Assembly (NCBI RefSeq): GCF_014203395.1
Contig: NZ_JACHIW010000001.1
Location: 2,959,501-3,023,500 of the forward strand
DNA: 64,000 bases
Direction of reading: 5' to 3'
From: Saccharopolyspora phatthalungensis
Lineage (GTDB): Bacteria; Actinomycetota; Actinomycetes; Mycobacteriales; Pseudonocardiaceae
In this document: positions 43,955-52,790 of the stretch, in pieces
Layout: every line of letters starts with the position of its first letter
Position numbering within the stretch: position 1 is the stretch's first letter
Notes under the pieces: model-generated
The model's input: only the letters and a program-made list of their open reading frames with translations
The model's database searches: none
What the model was told of the DNA's origin: nothing
Position numbers and translations under genes: made by a program

Positions 43955-44456
43955 TTAGCCGGTGCGTTGGTTGCATCCACCATTGCATCGCGTATATTCG
44001 GCAATCTTGATCAAAACTTGGTTGGTAGATTCGAGGTTTCGCGCATCGCAGGTGACGATCGGGACATCAGTTGGGGTCGCGATGGCCTCGCGGACCTGCC
44101 GGATGCGCGATGGCGAAGAGCCCTGTAGAAGCAGTTGAGGTCCACAATTAGGGCAGCCGGCATTCCCTGACGAGGTCGATGGCCGAGACGCAGTCCGCGA
44201 GGCGCAGCGTGTCGACAAGCAACATGGTGGCCGATCGCGCCGCGGACCACGTCGTCCCACATGAACCAGGAGCGCTGCTGGCCCCGGGGCGCCGAACAAG
44301 GTAGAGGACCAGATCGGAAGCCAGCAACAACCGGCCGAAATACATGGCGATCGTCATAGTGCTTCTGTTCGGCGTGGCCCGCACGCCGTCGATGCCGTTG
44401 CTGGCCTCGGTCATGACGGCTGCAGTGGTCAGCGGCACGATCTCCGACACCAACAA
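43955..44456 (-). pseudogene. cvnD: Relic of conservon GTPase cvnD (N-terminus lost, several frameshifts)
   Basis: Fragments of the small Ras-like GTPase that normally follows DUF742 genes are present in order but in different frames: SEIVPLTTAAVMTEASNGID, MTIAMYFGRLLLASDLVLYL, then WFMWDDVVRGAIG, LLVDTLRLADCVSAIDL and VPIVTCDARNLESTNQVLIK. The P-loop region expected just before SEIVPLT is missing. At least three frame changes occur in about 500 bp. The conservon therefore lacks a working GTPase here. An intact paralogue elsewhere in the genome is possible. Confidence 0.8.
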
Positions 44457-44639
44457 CTAGTGTCACTCTCCGGCCCGAAGCCAGTCACCGATCTTCGTCG
44501 AAGCCGAGGTCGGTGACTGACTGGCGTACGTAGGCCGGGGTCGGTTCCAGGTGTCATGTCTGCCCACTTCAGTTATCGAGTCAAGCTGGTGTCTGCGGCT
44601 CCCGTCCGCTTCGCAAAGACCCGCTCGGAGCCGAGCAGG

Positions 44640-45239
44640 TCAAAGCTCGCGAAGCCCACTCAGAACCCTCTCCATCAACGACAAATGCGACGTGCTGCCG
44701 TTCTCGCTCACAGTTCGGTGCACTGTGATCAGGCCTAGGTCGGCCATGTCGCCGAGCAGGACCTTCGCCACTCCAAGCGGCACGCTGAGCAGCGCACCGA
44801 TCTCGGCAACCGAACGTGGATTCTGGCACAGGCCCGCGATCGAGTGGTGTTCGAGCCGCTGCAATAGACCTGGTTGGCAAAGCTCGCTGGTGGACACCAG
44901 GGTCTCCAGTTCCAGCCGGTGATTCGATCGTGTGCGACCACCCGTCCAGGCGTACGGCCGGATATACGTGGCTGCCGATTCGACCTCCTGCGAATGAGGC
45001 TCTTCAGACATCGGTTCCAGGGCCGCGGTTTGAGCCGATTCGGACGACGGCCAGGACGGACTTGACGTCGGCAGTGCCGAGACCTGCGGTTCGGGTTCGT
45101 CAGGCATCCCCTTGCGGCGCCGCCCACGGCGGCCGCTGTCGAGGGTGAACCGATTGAAAACCTCGGCCATGGCGTCACCTTCGGGTGACTCGCGGTCGCC
45201 CCAGCGGTGCCGCCCGGATGATTCCGGACCTGTGCTCAT
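44640..45239 (-). CDS. cvnC: Conservon DUF742 protein CvnC
   Basis: This 199-residue protein has a disordered, acidic N-terminal half and the DUF742 domain from about residue 90 (YIRPYAWTGGRTRSNHRLEL, SIAGLCQNPRSVAEIGALLS, VAKVLLGDMADLGLITVH), a winged-helix-like fold. In conservons it works with the sensor kinase CvnA, the roadblock protein CvnB and the GTPase CvnD as a signalling module at the membrane. It starts 7 bp after the roadblock gene. Confidence 0.9.
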   Translation of the reverse strand: MSTGPESSGRHRWGDRESPEGDAMAEVFNRFTLDSGRRGRRRKGMPDEPEPQVSALPTSSPSWPSSESAQTAALEPMSEEPHSQEVESAATYIRPYAWTGGRTRSNHRLELETLVSTSELCQPGLLQRLEHHSIAGLCQNPRSVAEIGALLSVPLGVAKVLLGDMADLGLITVHRTVSENGSTSHLSLMERVLSGLREL

Positions 45240-45246
45240 GCCGTCC

Positions 45247-45687
45247 TCACACCGACTGACCGGTCATTACGCGGTTCTTGCCCTGCAATCTGGAGCGTAG
45301 TTCCGGGGTCAGGATCTGACCGACTCGTTCCACGAGCAAGGCCATCTCGTAGGCGATCAGCCCCATGTCGCAGTGCGGTGCGGCCAGCACCGTCAGGCAC
45401 GAGCCATCGCTGATCGCCATCTGCAGCATGAGGCCGCGTTCCATTTCAACCACGGTTTCGGTCACGGCTCCTGCCTCGAAGCAGCGAGCCGCGCCTTGGG
45501 TGAGGCTGAGCAGCCCCGACGCGACCGCTGCGAGTTGGTCGGCCCGGTCGGTAGGCAGTTTTGCCGATGCGGTCAGCAAGAGCCCATCGGCTGAGACGAC
45601 CACGGCGTGCGCCACGCCAGGAACTCGTTCGGTGAAGTCGGTGACCAGCCAGCCGAACTGGCTGGGTCGGGAATTTTGGGGGTTCAT
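45247..45687 (-). CDS. cvnB: Conservon roadblock/LC7 protein CvnB
   Basis: This 146-residue protein has the roadblock/LC7 fold (GWLVTDFTERVPGVAHAVVVSADGLLLTAS and GSCLTVLAAPHCDMGLIAYEM). Such proteins usually act as GTPase partners, here presumably of CvnD. ATG 45687 has AGGAGG 5 bp upstream. It lies 32 bp after cvnA. Confidence 0.92.
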   Translation of the reverse strand: MNPQNSRPSQFGWLVTDFTERVPGVAHAVVVSADGLLLTASAKLPTDRADQLAAVASGLLSLTQGAARCFEAGAVTETVVEMERGLMLQMAISDGSCLTVLAAPHCDMGLIAYEMALLVERVGQILTPELRSRLQGKNRVMTGQSV

Positions 45688-45719
45688 TGGCCCTCCTGTC
45701 TTCTCACTGATTCGGGCCG

Positions 45720-48704
45720 TCACCGGCGCTCGTCCGCCGAATGCGGGTCGCGGAGGCTGTGTTTGCCTTCGTGGATGCCGCGTTGGAAGCTGGCCAGCCG
45801 ACCGCGCATGAGATCTGCGTCGCGTCGCGGCTTGACAGCCTGCTCAGTGGCCATTGCCGGTAACAGTGCCGCTTTTGGGGTTCGCCGGGGCAGCCCGGCT
45901 GGGGTGTAGTCGATGGTCTCCTGGTCGACCGGCGGTTCTGGCGTCTCGATGCCGCTTTTGGCGCGCGGATTTTGGTCCCTTGGCGGCGGCCCTGCTCCCG
46001 TCGGTGGGGTGGCGTTGTGGGAGACCAACTGCTGGCGGTGGCGCCCACGCTTGACCCCTGCTTGGAAGCTCGCCAACCGTCCGCGTGCAACATTCGGATC
46101 GCGGGGTGGGCGTGCTCGCTCCTCTGGGGCGAGATCGGCACTGCCCGCTACCAGGTTCGCCTGTGGAACTCGCAGCGGAAGACCCGCCGAGGTGTAGTCG
46201 GAGGGCTCTGCCGCCGCAACTTCCTCGGCCCTTCGCCGGGCCTGATCGCTGTTGAAGCTCCACCTGTTCTGGCCGCCGTGCCCATTGCGTGCCGACTGCG
46301 AGGAAGGGAACTTTCCTGTCGGTGGTGACAGAAAGGTTCCCTTCCTCGCAGCACTTGCCGGAGGGGTGGGCCAGCGGATGGCGGGGCGGGTGGCAGAGTG
46401 CGGGGTGGACGTTGACACCTGGAACCACGCGGACGCGAGGTCGTCGAAGATCGGTGTTGGAGCGGTAGCGCCGTTGGGATGCTCAGGCGCGCGCTGCGGT
46501 TCTAGGGTGATCTCTTCGGTGTTGAGCAGGTCGCTTCGTGGGGTCTGCGGGTCACCATTGGTGGAGGACCGAAGCAGGTGGAAACCGTTGCGCATGGGAT
46601 GGCGTTGGGTAGCCGCGTCCTGTTCGGCCGCCTCCCAATCGAACTCCTCGACCATTGACTCGGCGTCGCGACCGTTGGGCATGATGTCGTCGGCCCGGGG
46701 CACGACCGGGGCCACACAGGCAGCATCGACCAACAGCTCGGGGCCCATGCTGACCGCAACGCGCACCCCGACCTCTTCGGTACCGGGATGTAGCTCGACC
46801 CGGATGCCGTGGCGGGTGGCGAGCCTACCGACGACGAACAGACCCATGCGCCGGGACGTCGACAACTTGATTTCGTCGTCACTGGTCAGCCGCTGGTTGA
46901 CCGCAGCGAGGTCATCGTGGCTCATACCGATGCCGTGATCCACGATCTCGATGTCCAGCGATCCGTCGCCATGTCGATGCCCGGAAACAGTGACCTGGGT
47001 TTCCGGCGCGGAGAAGTTAGCGGCGTTGTCGAGCAGTTCGGCCAGCAGCCGCACCAGGTCGCTGGCCGCGTAGCCGACGATCTTGACGTCCGGCAGCGGC
47101 TGCACCATCACCCGCGGGTAGTGCTCGATCTCCGACACCGCGGCGCGGAGCAGATCCGCCGGCGATGTCGGTTGGGTGAACCGGCGGGCAAGGTCCGCCC
47201 CAGAGAGCACCATGAGGTTCTCATTGTTGCGGCGCATCCGGGTGGCCAGGTGGTCCAGCTGGAACAGGGTCGCCAGCTGGTCGGGATCTTCCTCGTCGCG
47301 TTCGAGCTGCTCGAACAGCCGGAGCTGTCGCTCCAGCAGGCTCTGGCTGCGCCGCGACACGTTGATGAACGAGTCGCTGTAGCTGCGGCGGACTTCGGCC
47401 TGCTCGGTGGCGAGGTTGACGGCCTGGGTGTGCACGTCATCGAACGCCCGCGCCACATCGCCGATCTCGTCGGCGCTGTCCACCGGCACCTGCTGGACGC
47501 GGGCTCGGGTGGGGTTTCCGGCACGGATATCGGCGACCGCCTGCGGCAGCTGGTAGTTCGCCGTGTCCAGCGCGCTGCGCCGCAGCAGGTCGAGGGACCT
47601 GAGCAGGTGCCTGGCGACAACGACGACAATCGCGCCCGCAATCAGCAGCGCCGACAGCAGGATCACCGACTCCAGCCCTGCCATGTTGCTCGCGGTGTCC
47701 TGCAGGGTGAATGCGGTGTCGTGCAGTTGCCGGTCCAGGTGCGCTTGGAGCGCGTGGAGGGCTTCGAGCGACGTGCGCGACTGGGTTTTCCAAGTTGAGG
47801 TCGACACCGGCAGCGGCGAGATCTGAGTCGGGGTGTTGCCGCGCTCGGCCATCGCTAGCTGCACCGAGGTTTCCCGTGCCGGGACCTCGGGATTGGTGTA
47901 GAGCTGGTCGTAGCGCATCCGCTGTTGTGGTGTGGCGGCCGCCCGGAACTCCTTGACTGCGGCGGTGCGGCGGGATTCGCTGGCCGCGAGCCGGGCGAGG
48001 TTGTCGTTGGTGAAGTTGCCGCGAGTCAGGCCGGTGAGCACTAGTGCCTGCTGGAGTTGCACCTCTTCGCTGATCTGGGCCAGCTCGTGGGCGGTGGTCG
48101 CGGTCGACACAAGTTGTGATGACGAGATCTGGCTGATCAGCGTGCGGTCGAGTGCCAGCAGGACCCCGATGAGCTCTGTGTAGGAATTGATCGCCACCCC
48201 CGGATCCGCGTGGGTACCCAGCACCTGCTGGCGGACCGGCGCGAGCCCGGTGAGCTGCCGATCGGTTTCCTGTCGGGCGAACCGGACCGCCTCGCTGTCC
48301 GGGACGGTATGCAGCAGGCGATGGATGTCGTCGAGGAGCCGGTCGGAGGCGGTGAACCGGTTCTGCATTTCGGGTGCGGAAACCGGCCCGTGCACCAGGA
48401 ATTCGGCCGCCTGGCTGCGTTCTTCCTGCAGGCTGTCAACCGCATTGCGCACCGCGCTGCCGACCGCGACCACTCGATCCAGCTTGGCGTATTCGTTGGC
48501 CTGGTGGGTCTGGCCGCGGATCTGCAGCACGCCGAGCGCCAGGGCGAAGATCACCGGAACGAGTACGACGGCGGTGATCTTGACTGGTAGTTTCCAGTTT
48601 CGCCATTTGGTGATTCGCTTGGTGGTCTTCGGTGTGGTGTGCGACCACGCGGACTCCCGGGTCACGGTCACGGTCGCGGGCGTGTCGCCGAGTCCGCTGC
48701 TCAC
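45720..48704 (-). CDS. cvnA: Conservon sensor histidine kinase CvnA with duplicated C-terminal motif and internal repeat hairpin
   Basis: This 994-residue membrane kinase has its first helix at about 38-58, an extracytoplasmic nitrate/nitrite-sensor-like helical domain (about 60-335), a second helix (about 345-368), a HAMP domain, and a HATPase domain with LLDNAANFSAP (N box) and DHGIGMSHDDL (G1). A disordered tail of about 330 residues follows. The tail carries two copies of a GLPxRxPxAxL ... RGRLASFQxG unit (near 835-895 and 940-985). At residues about 786-803 it is interrupted by RKGTFLSPPTGKFPSSQS, the in-frame translation of a facing repeat pair at 46298-46349. GTG 48704 is chosen because AAAGGA lies 7 bp upstream. 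Confidence 0.88.
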   Translation of the reverse strand: MSSGLGDTPATVTVTRESAWSHTTPKTTKRITKWRNWKLPVKITAVVLVPVIFALALGVLQIRGQTHQANEYAKLDRVVAVGSAVRNAVDSLQEERSQAAEFLVHGPVSAPEMQNRFTASDRLLDDIHRLLHTVPDSEAVRFARQETDRQLTGLAPVRQQVLGTHADPGVAINSYTELIGVLLALDRTLISQISSSQLVSTATTAHELAQISEEVQLQQALVLTGLTRGNFTNDNLARLAASESRRTAAVKEFRAAATPQQRMRYDQLYTNPEVPARETSVQLAMAERGNTPTQISPLPVSTSTWKTQSRTSLEALHALQAHLDRQLHDTAFTLQDTASNMAGLESVILLSALLIAGAIVVVVARHLLRSLDLLRRSALDTANYQLPQAVADIRAGNPTRARVQQVPVDSADEIGDVARAFDDVHTQAVNLATEQAEVRRSYSDSFINVSRRSQSLLERQLRLFEQLERDEEDPDQLATLFQLDHLATRMRRNNENLMVLSGADLARRFTQPTSPADLLRAAVSEIEHYPRVMVQPLPDVKIVGYAASDLVRLLAELLDNAANFSAPETQVTVSGHRHGDGSLDIEIVDHGIGMSHDDLAAVNQRLTSDDEIKLSTSRRMGLFVVGRLATRHGIRVELHPGTEEVGVRVAVSMGPELLVDAACVAPVVPRADDIMPNGRDAESMVEEFDWEAAEQDAATQRHPMRNGFHLLRSSTNGDPQTPRSDLLNTEEITLEPQRAPEHPNGATAPTPIFDDLASAWFQVSTSTPHSATRPAIRWPTPPASAARKGTFLSPPTGKFPSSQSARNGHGGQNRWSFNSDQARRRAEEVAAAEPSDYTSAGLPLRVPQANLVAGSADLAPEERARPPRDPNVARGRLASFQAGVKRGRHRQQLVSHNATPPTGAGPPPRDQNPRAKSGIETPEPPVDQETIDYTPAGLPRRTPKAALLPAMATEQAVKPRRDADLMRGRLASFQRGIHEGKHSLRDPHSADERR
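46298..46349. repeat. Facing repeat pair inside the cvnA coding sequence
   Basis: Arms 46298-46320 and 46327-46349 pair over 23 positions with one mismatch and one wobble around a 6-base loop. Outer ends agree (GCGAGGAAGGG/CCCTTCCTCGC). This is the only copy of the family in this window that lies in an intact gene. The reading frame stays open through it. Confidence 0.88.
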
Positions 48705-49536
48705 GACGCAGTCCTTTCCCACGCGGTCGAAGCCTTGGTTGCCGACGGCGCGTTCGTATGGTGGGCAGCATGGGCCCGTCTGTGGTTTGCGCGGCAGCTG
48801 TTGCTTGGCTGGCATCGCTGCTTGCGGCCAGGGTTTCGCCGATGGCCGGTGCGGTCGTCGACACCGGCGTCAGGTGCCTGCGCGGGCGGAGGTGGTCGCG
48901 GCGGGCCGGATTTGTTGTCGCCGGGTGTCGGTTGCAGAACCTTACCGCAGCGAAATGATCTCCTTTTCTTCTGATGTTCAGGTTGCTGACCAGCGAAATC
49001 GACTCAGATTGAGCTGATTTCGCGGTCGTGTTGTCAGCTCAGGGAAGCCGTGAACACTGATCGTGTTCATTGAGGCGATGCGGAGACGTGCTTTTGTCGC
49101 CCGATGGGTAGATGTTGATGTTACGAATGACTACTCTGCTGCGGCACCTCCGCGTCGTTTTCCCTGGTCTTCCTGCGAAATCATCGGTGGTATTGCTGAC
49201 CAGCTGAAACTGTCCGTGTGACAAGGTGTTCCGGCTCATGAGCGGCGGGTCTGGCAGTGGTCCATCGGGCTCCCAAACCATCGCCTTGGCCACATTCCGT
49301 GATCATGAGTTCATCAATGTGTGTGCTGCGTTGTTGCGAGGGCGTGTGGGCACCGTTTCACCGATTAGACTTCCGATCCGCTTGGCAGCGCAGGCAGTGC
49401 GGTCTGCCGATGCCTGGATTGCGACCCATCGATTTCGCCGGATCGATGCGAACCAAGGTGATCGGCCATGGGAGCAGGGGACCCGAAGTATCGACCACCC
49501 ACGTCGATGCGATTGCTCGACTGTTTGGAAGGACGC
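48705..49536. other. Intergenic region cvnA / DUF485
   Basis: This 832-bp divergent region has no recognised gene. It contains a nested 31-base palindrome at 48993-49023 (arms GCGAAATC/GATTTCGC around CTCA-GAT-TGAG). A 12-base direct repeat TTGCTGACCAGC lies at about 48983 and 49195. Confidence 0.55.
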
Positions 49537-49956
49537 ATGCTCAACGCAACCCAGCCGCCACCCCGGCGACTGTCCGATGGCCGGACCACGTCGACACCCA
49601 CGTTCGGTGAGATCGACAAGTCCGCGGCCCGATATGCCCGCCCGGCGCCCGACTACCCCGGTATAGCGCGCAGCCCCGAGTTCCGCGACCTGCGTGCCAG
49701 GCTGCGCCGCTTCGTCTTCCCGATGAGCGCGTTGTTCCTCATCTGGTACCTCGGCTATGTCGTCATCGCGGCCTACCTGCCCGAGTTCATGAGCATTCGG
49801 CTCGTCGGCGCGGTCAACATCGGCTTGATCATGGGCATCGGACAGTTCGTGACCACGATCCTGATCACCGTCCTCTATCTCCGGTACGCGGCTCGCCAGA
49901 TCGACCCGCGAGTGCTCAGGCTGTACCGGAACGCGACCGGGGAGGAGCCTCGATGA
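49537..49956 (+). CDS. DUF485 membrane protein (ActP partner)
   Basis: This 139-residue protein has a disordered N-terminus and two helices (FVFPMSALFLIWYLGYVVIA and INIGLIMGIGQFVTTILITVLY-like) with the DUF485 pattern SPEFRDLRARLRRFVFP. It is the usual small partner of acetate/monocarboxylate permeases. I chose ATG 49537 with GGAAGGA upstream. Its stop overlaps the permease ATG (ATGA). Confidence 0.87.
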   Translation: MLNATQPPPRRLSDGRTTSTPTFGEIDKSAARYARPAPDYPGIARSPEFRDLRARLRRFVFPMSALFLIWYLGYVVIAAYLPEFMSIRLVGAVNIGLIMGIGQFVTTILITVLYLRYAARQIDPRVLRLYRNATGEEPR

Positions 49957-51521
49957 TCGACGCCCACCCAGTGCTCAACGTGAGCATCTTCGGCGTATTC
50001 GTGCTGATCACGCTGTACATGGTCAACCGCGCGAGCAGCGTCGGCACCGCGACCGACTATTTCGCCGCCGGCGGCCGGTTCACCGGCGCGCAGAACGGCA
50101 TCGCTCTGTCGGGGGATTTCTTGTCGGCGGCGTCGTTCCTAGGAATCGCCGGGGCGATCGCGGTGCACGGCTACGACGGCTTCCTGTACTCGATCGGTTT
50201 CCTCGTCGGCTGGCTGGTCAACCTCCTGCTGATCGCCGAACAGTTGCGCAATACCGGCCGTTTCACCATGGGCGATGTGCTGAGCTTCCGGATGCGGCAA
50301 CGTCCGGTTCGCGCTGCGGCCGCGGTGTCCACGTTGGTGATCTCCTTCGTATACATGATCGCCCAGATGGCCGGTGCTGGAAGTTTGGTGGCGTTGCTGC
50401 TCAACGTGCACGACGCCAACGGTCAGGCGTTGGTGATCGGCGGTGTTGGCGTGGTGATGGTCGCCTATGTGCTGGTCGGGGGCATGAAGGGAACGACCTG
50501 GGTGCAGATCGTCAAGGCGGGCATGCTCATGTTGTGCGGGGTCATGATGGCCTTGTTCCTGATGGGCAAGTTCGGCTTCAGCCTGACGTCACTGCTCCAG
50601 CAAGCGGCGCAGCAGAACCCGTTGGGTGAGCGGATCTTCTCGCCCGGAGCGAAGTACGGGAAGGACGAACTGACCAAACTGGACTTCGTGTCGTTGTCGC
50701 TGGCGTTGGTGCTGGGTGTTGCCGGGCTGCCGCATGTCCTGATGCGTTTCTACACCGTGCCGAATGCGTTCCAGGCTCGGCGTTCCGTGGTCTGGGCGAC
50801 CTGCACGATGGCCGTGTTCTACCTGTGCACCCTTGTGATCGGGTACGGGGCCGCGGCGGTCAATGGCACTGAAGCGATTCTCGCGGCGCCGGGTGGCGAG
50901 AACTCCGCCGCGCCACTGCTGGCCTTCCGCATCGGGGGCACGGTACTGCTGGGTGTCGTGGCCGCGGTCGCCTTCGCGACCATCCTTGCCGTTGTCGCCG
51001 GGCTGACGCTCACCGCGTCCGCGTCGTTCGCCCACGACGTGTATGCCAGCGTCGTGAAGCGCGGCAAGGCCGATCCGGACTCGGAGGTTCGGGTTGCCCG
51101 GTTGACTGCCGTCGTGATCGGTGCGGCATCGATCCTCGGAGGGATCCTCGTCAACGGCCAGAACGTCGCATTCCTGGTTTCGCTCGCGTTCGCATTCGCT
51201 GCTTCGGCGAACCTGTCGACGCTGCTGTTCTCGCTGTTCTGGCGGAGGTTCAATACTCTAGGCACGCTCTGGGGTATCTACGGCGGGCTGGGCTCCTGCC
51301 TGGTGCTGGTCATCTTCTCGCCGGTGGTGTCGGGGTCACCGGACTCGATCCTGCCCGGCGTGGACTTCGCGTGGTTCCCGCTGAGCAATCCCGGCATCGT
51401 GTCGATCCCCGTCTCGTTCCTGGGCGGCTACGTGGGCACGCTGCTCGGGCGCGGCCAGGTGAGCGAGAAACGGTCCGCCGAGATGGAAGTCCGATCTCTC
51501 ACCGGCATCGGAGCGTCGTGA
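49953..51521 (+). CDS. actP: Cation/acetate symporter (SSS family)
   Basis: This 522-residue, 13-helix sodium:solute symporter has the ActP-like motifs TDYFAAGGRFTGAQNG, SGDFLSAASFLGIAGAIAV, MIAQMAGAGSLVALLL and LPHVLMRFYTVPNAFQARRS. It probably imports acetate or another short monocarboxylate, which fits the DUF485 partner. The start overlaps the DUF485 stop. A reverse repeat copy begins 9 bp after its stop. Confidence 0.9.
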   Translation: MIDAHPVLNVSIFGVFVLITLYMVNRASSVGTATDYFAAGGRFTGAQNGIALSGDFLSAASFLGIAGAIAVHGYDGFLYSIGFLVGWLVNLLLIAEQLRNTGRFTMGDVLSFRMRQRPVRAAAAVSTLVISFVYMIAQMAGAGSLVALLLNVHDANGQALVIGGVGVVMVAYVLVGGMKGTTWVQIVKAGMLMLCGVMMALFLMGKFGFSLTSLLQQAAQQNPLGERIFSPGAKYGKDELTKLDFVSLSLALVLGVAGLPHVLMRFYTVPNAFQARRSVVWATCTMAVFYLCTLVIGYGAAAVNGTEAILAAPGGENSAAPLLAFRIGGTVLLGVVAAVAFATILAVVAGLTLTASASFAHDVYASVVKRGKADPDSEVRVARLTAVVIGAASILGGILVNGQNVAFLVSLAFAFAASANLSTLLFSLFWRRFNTLGTLWGIYGGLGSCLVLVIFSPVVSGSPDSILPGVDFAWFPLSNPGIVSIPVSFLGGYVGTLLGRGQVSEKRSAEMEVRSLTGIGAS

Positions 51522-51529
51522 AGTCTGGA

Positions 51530-51551
51530 AGCATGGGAACCTTCCTGTCAC
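51530..51551 (-). repeat. Dispersed 22-bp repeat, single copy
   Basis: A full reverse consensus copy lies 9 bp after the actP stop. Confidence 0.88.
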
Positions 51552-51887
51552 TTCTGTCGTCCCGCAAGTGACATCGCGTCGATCAAGCGCACCTCGTGGG
51601 GACGAATAGATACACGACTCGAAGCGGGACGTGCAGTCGATGCCGGAAGTCATATTTATGTTGGATTAGAAGGTCGATCAACTCGTGCTGTTTTCGCAGG
51701 TGGGAGGGGTCTTTTCTGGTTGCTCAAAATTGCCGGTCGTAAAGATCGTTGGCGGAGGCGGCAAATGGGCCTTAACTGCAAAATCCTGCCCTTCTTGTAG
51801 ATGTTCGCGACAGTATTCATTCTCTGCCTTTGTTTTCGCCGCAACTTCGTGGCGGTGCAAGAGGGCCTGCTGGTCGTCCGGTGGTTG

Positions 51888-52025
51888 GTGACAGAAAGGT
51901 TCCCATGCTTCCGCAGTGCGGCGTCCTCGGCGGCTTGCCAGGTGGTGAGCTGTCACCAGCTACCGCGTCTTGGGCCTGGCGCAGCAGCCGTGTCGCTGGG
52001 TGGAGCATGGGAACCTTCCTGTCGC
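51888..52025. repeat. Two dispersed-repeat copies in opposite directions
   Basis: A forward copy at 51888-51909 and a reverse copy at 52004-52025 point away from each other's ATGCT ends and are 95 bp apart. The second starts about 26 bp past the GNAT stop. Confidence 0.8.
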
Positions 52026-52050
52026 CGTTGGGCTGGCGTCGGGGGTGGGT

Positions 52051-52602
52051 TCAGCGCGGGATCGGGATCTCGAAGTGGACAGACGGACTGTGCTGCCGGT
52101 CTCCACGTGCATCGTGGATCTGCTTTGCGACCGCGTGCCAGAACGGCTCGGCACCTTCGATTGCCGGGTTGGTGTGCAGATAGATCGCGGAATAACCCTC
52201 GGTGGCTGCGACGAAGTCGCAGGCCATCGAGACAAGGGCGCGCGCGAGACCGTGCCGGCGGTGTGCCCGGTCGACATACACCCGGAACAGCTGGGCGGTT
52301 TCGCCGCTCGGGTAGCGGTCGGCTATCCATTGTGGATGCGGCGGGCTGCTGGGCCCATTGGCTCGCACCGCTGTGGTCGCTACGACCTCGCCCTCGCGGA
52401 CCGCGATGAACAAGCCGTGCCGAGGCTCTTGTAGATAAGTTCCCTCGATGTCGATCACGTCCGCGTGCCATGTCGAGTCGTAGCCGTGTCCGAACTCTTT
52501 GTAGAAGGTGTCGAGCATGACCTTTCGTGCGCCGTCGGCATCGGATGGTCGAGCCGTTCGAACGACATAGTCGCCGATGCGGTGTTCGATGTTGTGCTGC
52601 AT
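52051..52602 (-). CDS. GNAT-family N-acetyltransferase
   Basis: This 183-residue acetyltransferase has an N-terminal IGDYVVRTARPSDADGARKV, the acetyl-CoA binding strand and loop FRVYVDRAHRRHGLARALV (the RRxGLA motif) and the YLHTNPAIEGAEPFWHAV end. The acceptor is unknown. ATG 52602 has GAAGGGA 5 bp upstream. An iron-box-like sequence lies about 100 bp upstream, so metal-dependent control is possible. Confidence 0.82.
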   Translation of the reverse strand: MQHNIEHRIGDYVVRTARPSDADGARKVMLDTFYKEFGHGYDSTWHADVIDIEGTYLQEPRHGLFIAVREGEVVATTAVRANGPSSPPHPQWIADRYPSGETAQLFRVYVDRAHRRHGLARALVSMACDFVAATEGYSAIYLHTNPAIEGAEPFWHAVAKQIHDARGDRQHSPSVHFEIPIPR

Positions 52603-52645
52603 TGCATCCCTTCTGGGTGATCCGGAGGTGCGTGATCGTTTCGGA

Positions 52646-52790
52646 GTGACAGGAAGGTTCCCTTGCTGTGAGTCCGAGGCGACCGAAACCCGAGCCATGC
52701 AATGATAATCATTTTCAATTGAACGGATGGTAGTGCCCCTGGTTTCGGGCTGGGTTACCAAGGCTCGATGACAGGAAGGTTCCCATGCTT
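52646..52790 (+). repeat. Dispersed 22-bp repeat, two direct copies
   Basis: Forward copies lie at 52646-52667 (TTGCT tip) and 52769-52790 (ATGCT tip), flanking the metal-box-like site. Confidence 0.85.
52701..52717 (-). promoter_or_regulatory. Fur/Zur-type metal box candidate
   Basis: AATGATAATCATTTTCA differs at one position from the classical iron-box half AATGATAATCATTATC. It is strikingly AT-rich for this genome. It lies 98-115 bp upstream of the GNAT start. Confidence 0.5.

Larger units (their letters stand above)
51522..52050. other. Intergenic region actP / GNAT, partly AT-richer
   Basis: This 529-bp gap lies between convergent genes. From about 51600 to 51860 the base composition is visibly lower in GC than the surroundings. 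No gene family is recognised in it. Three repeat copies flank this patch. Confidence 0.55.
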
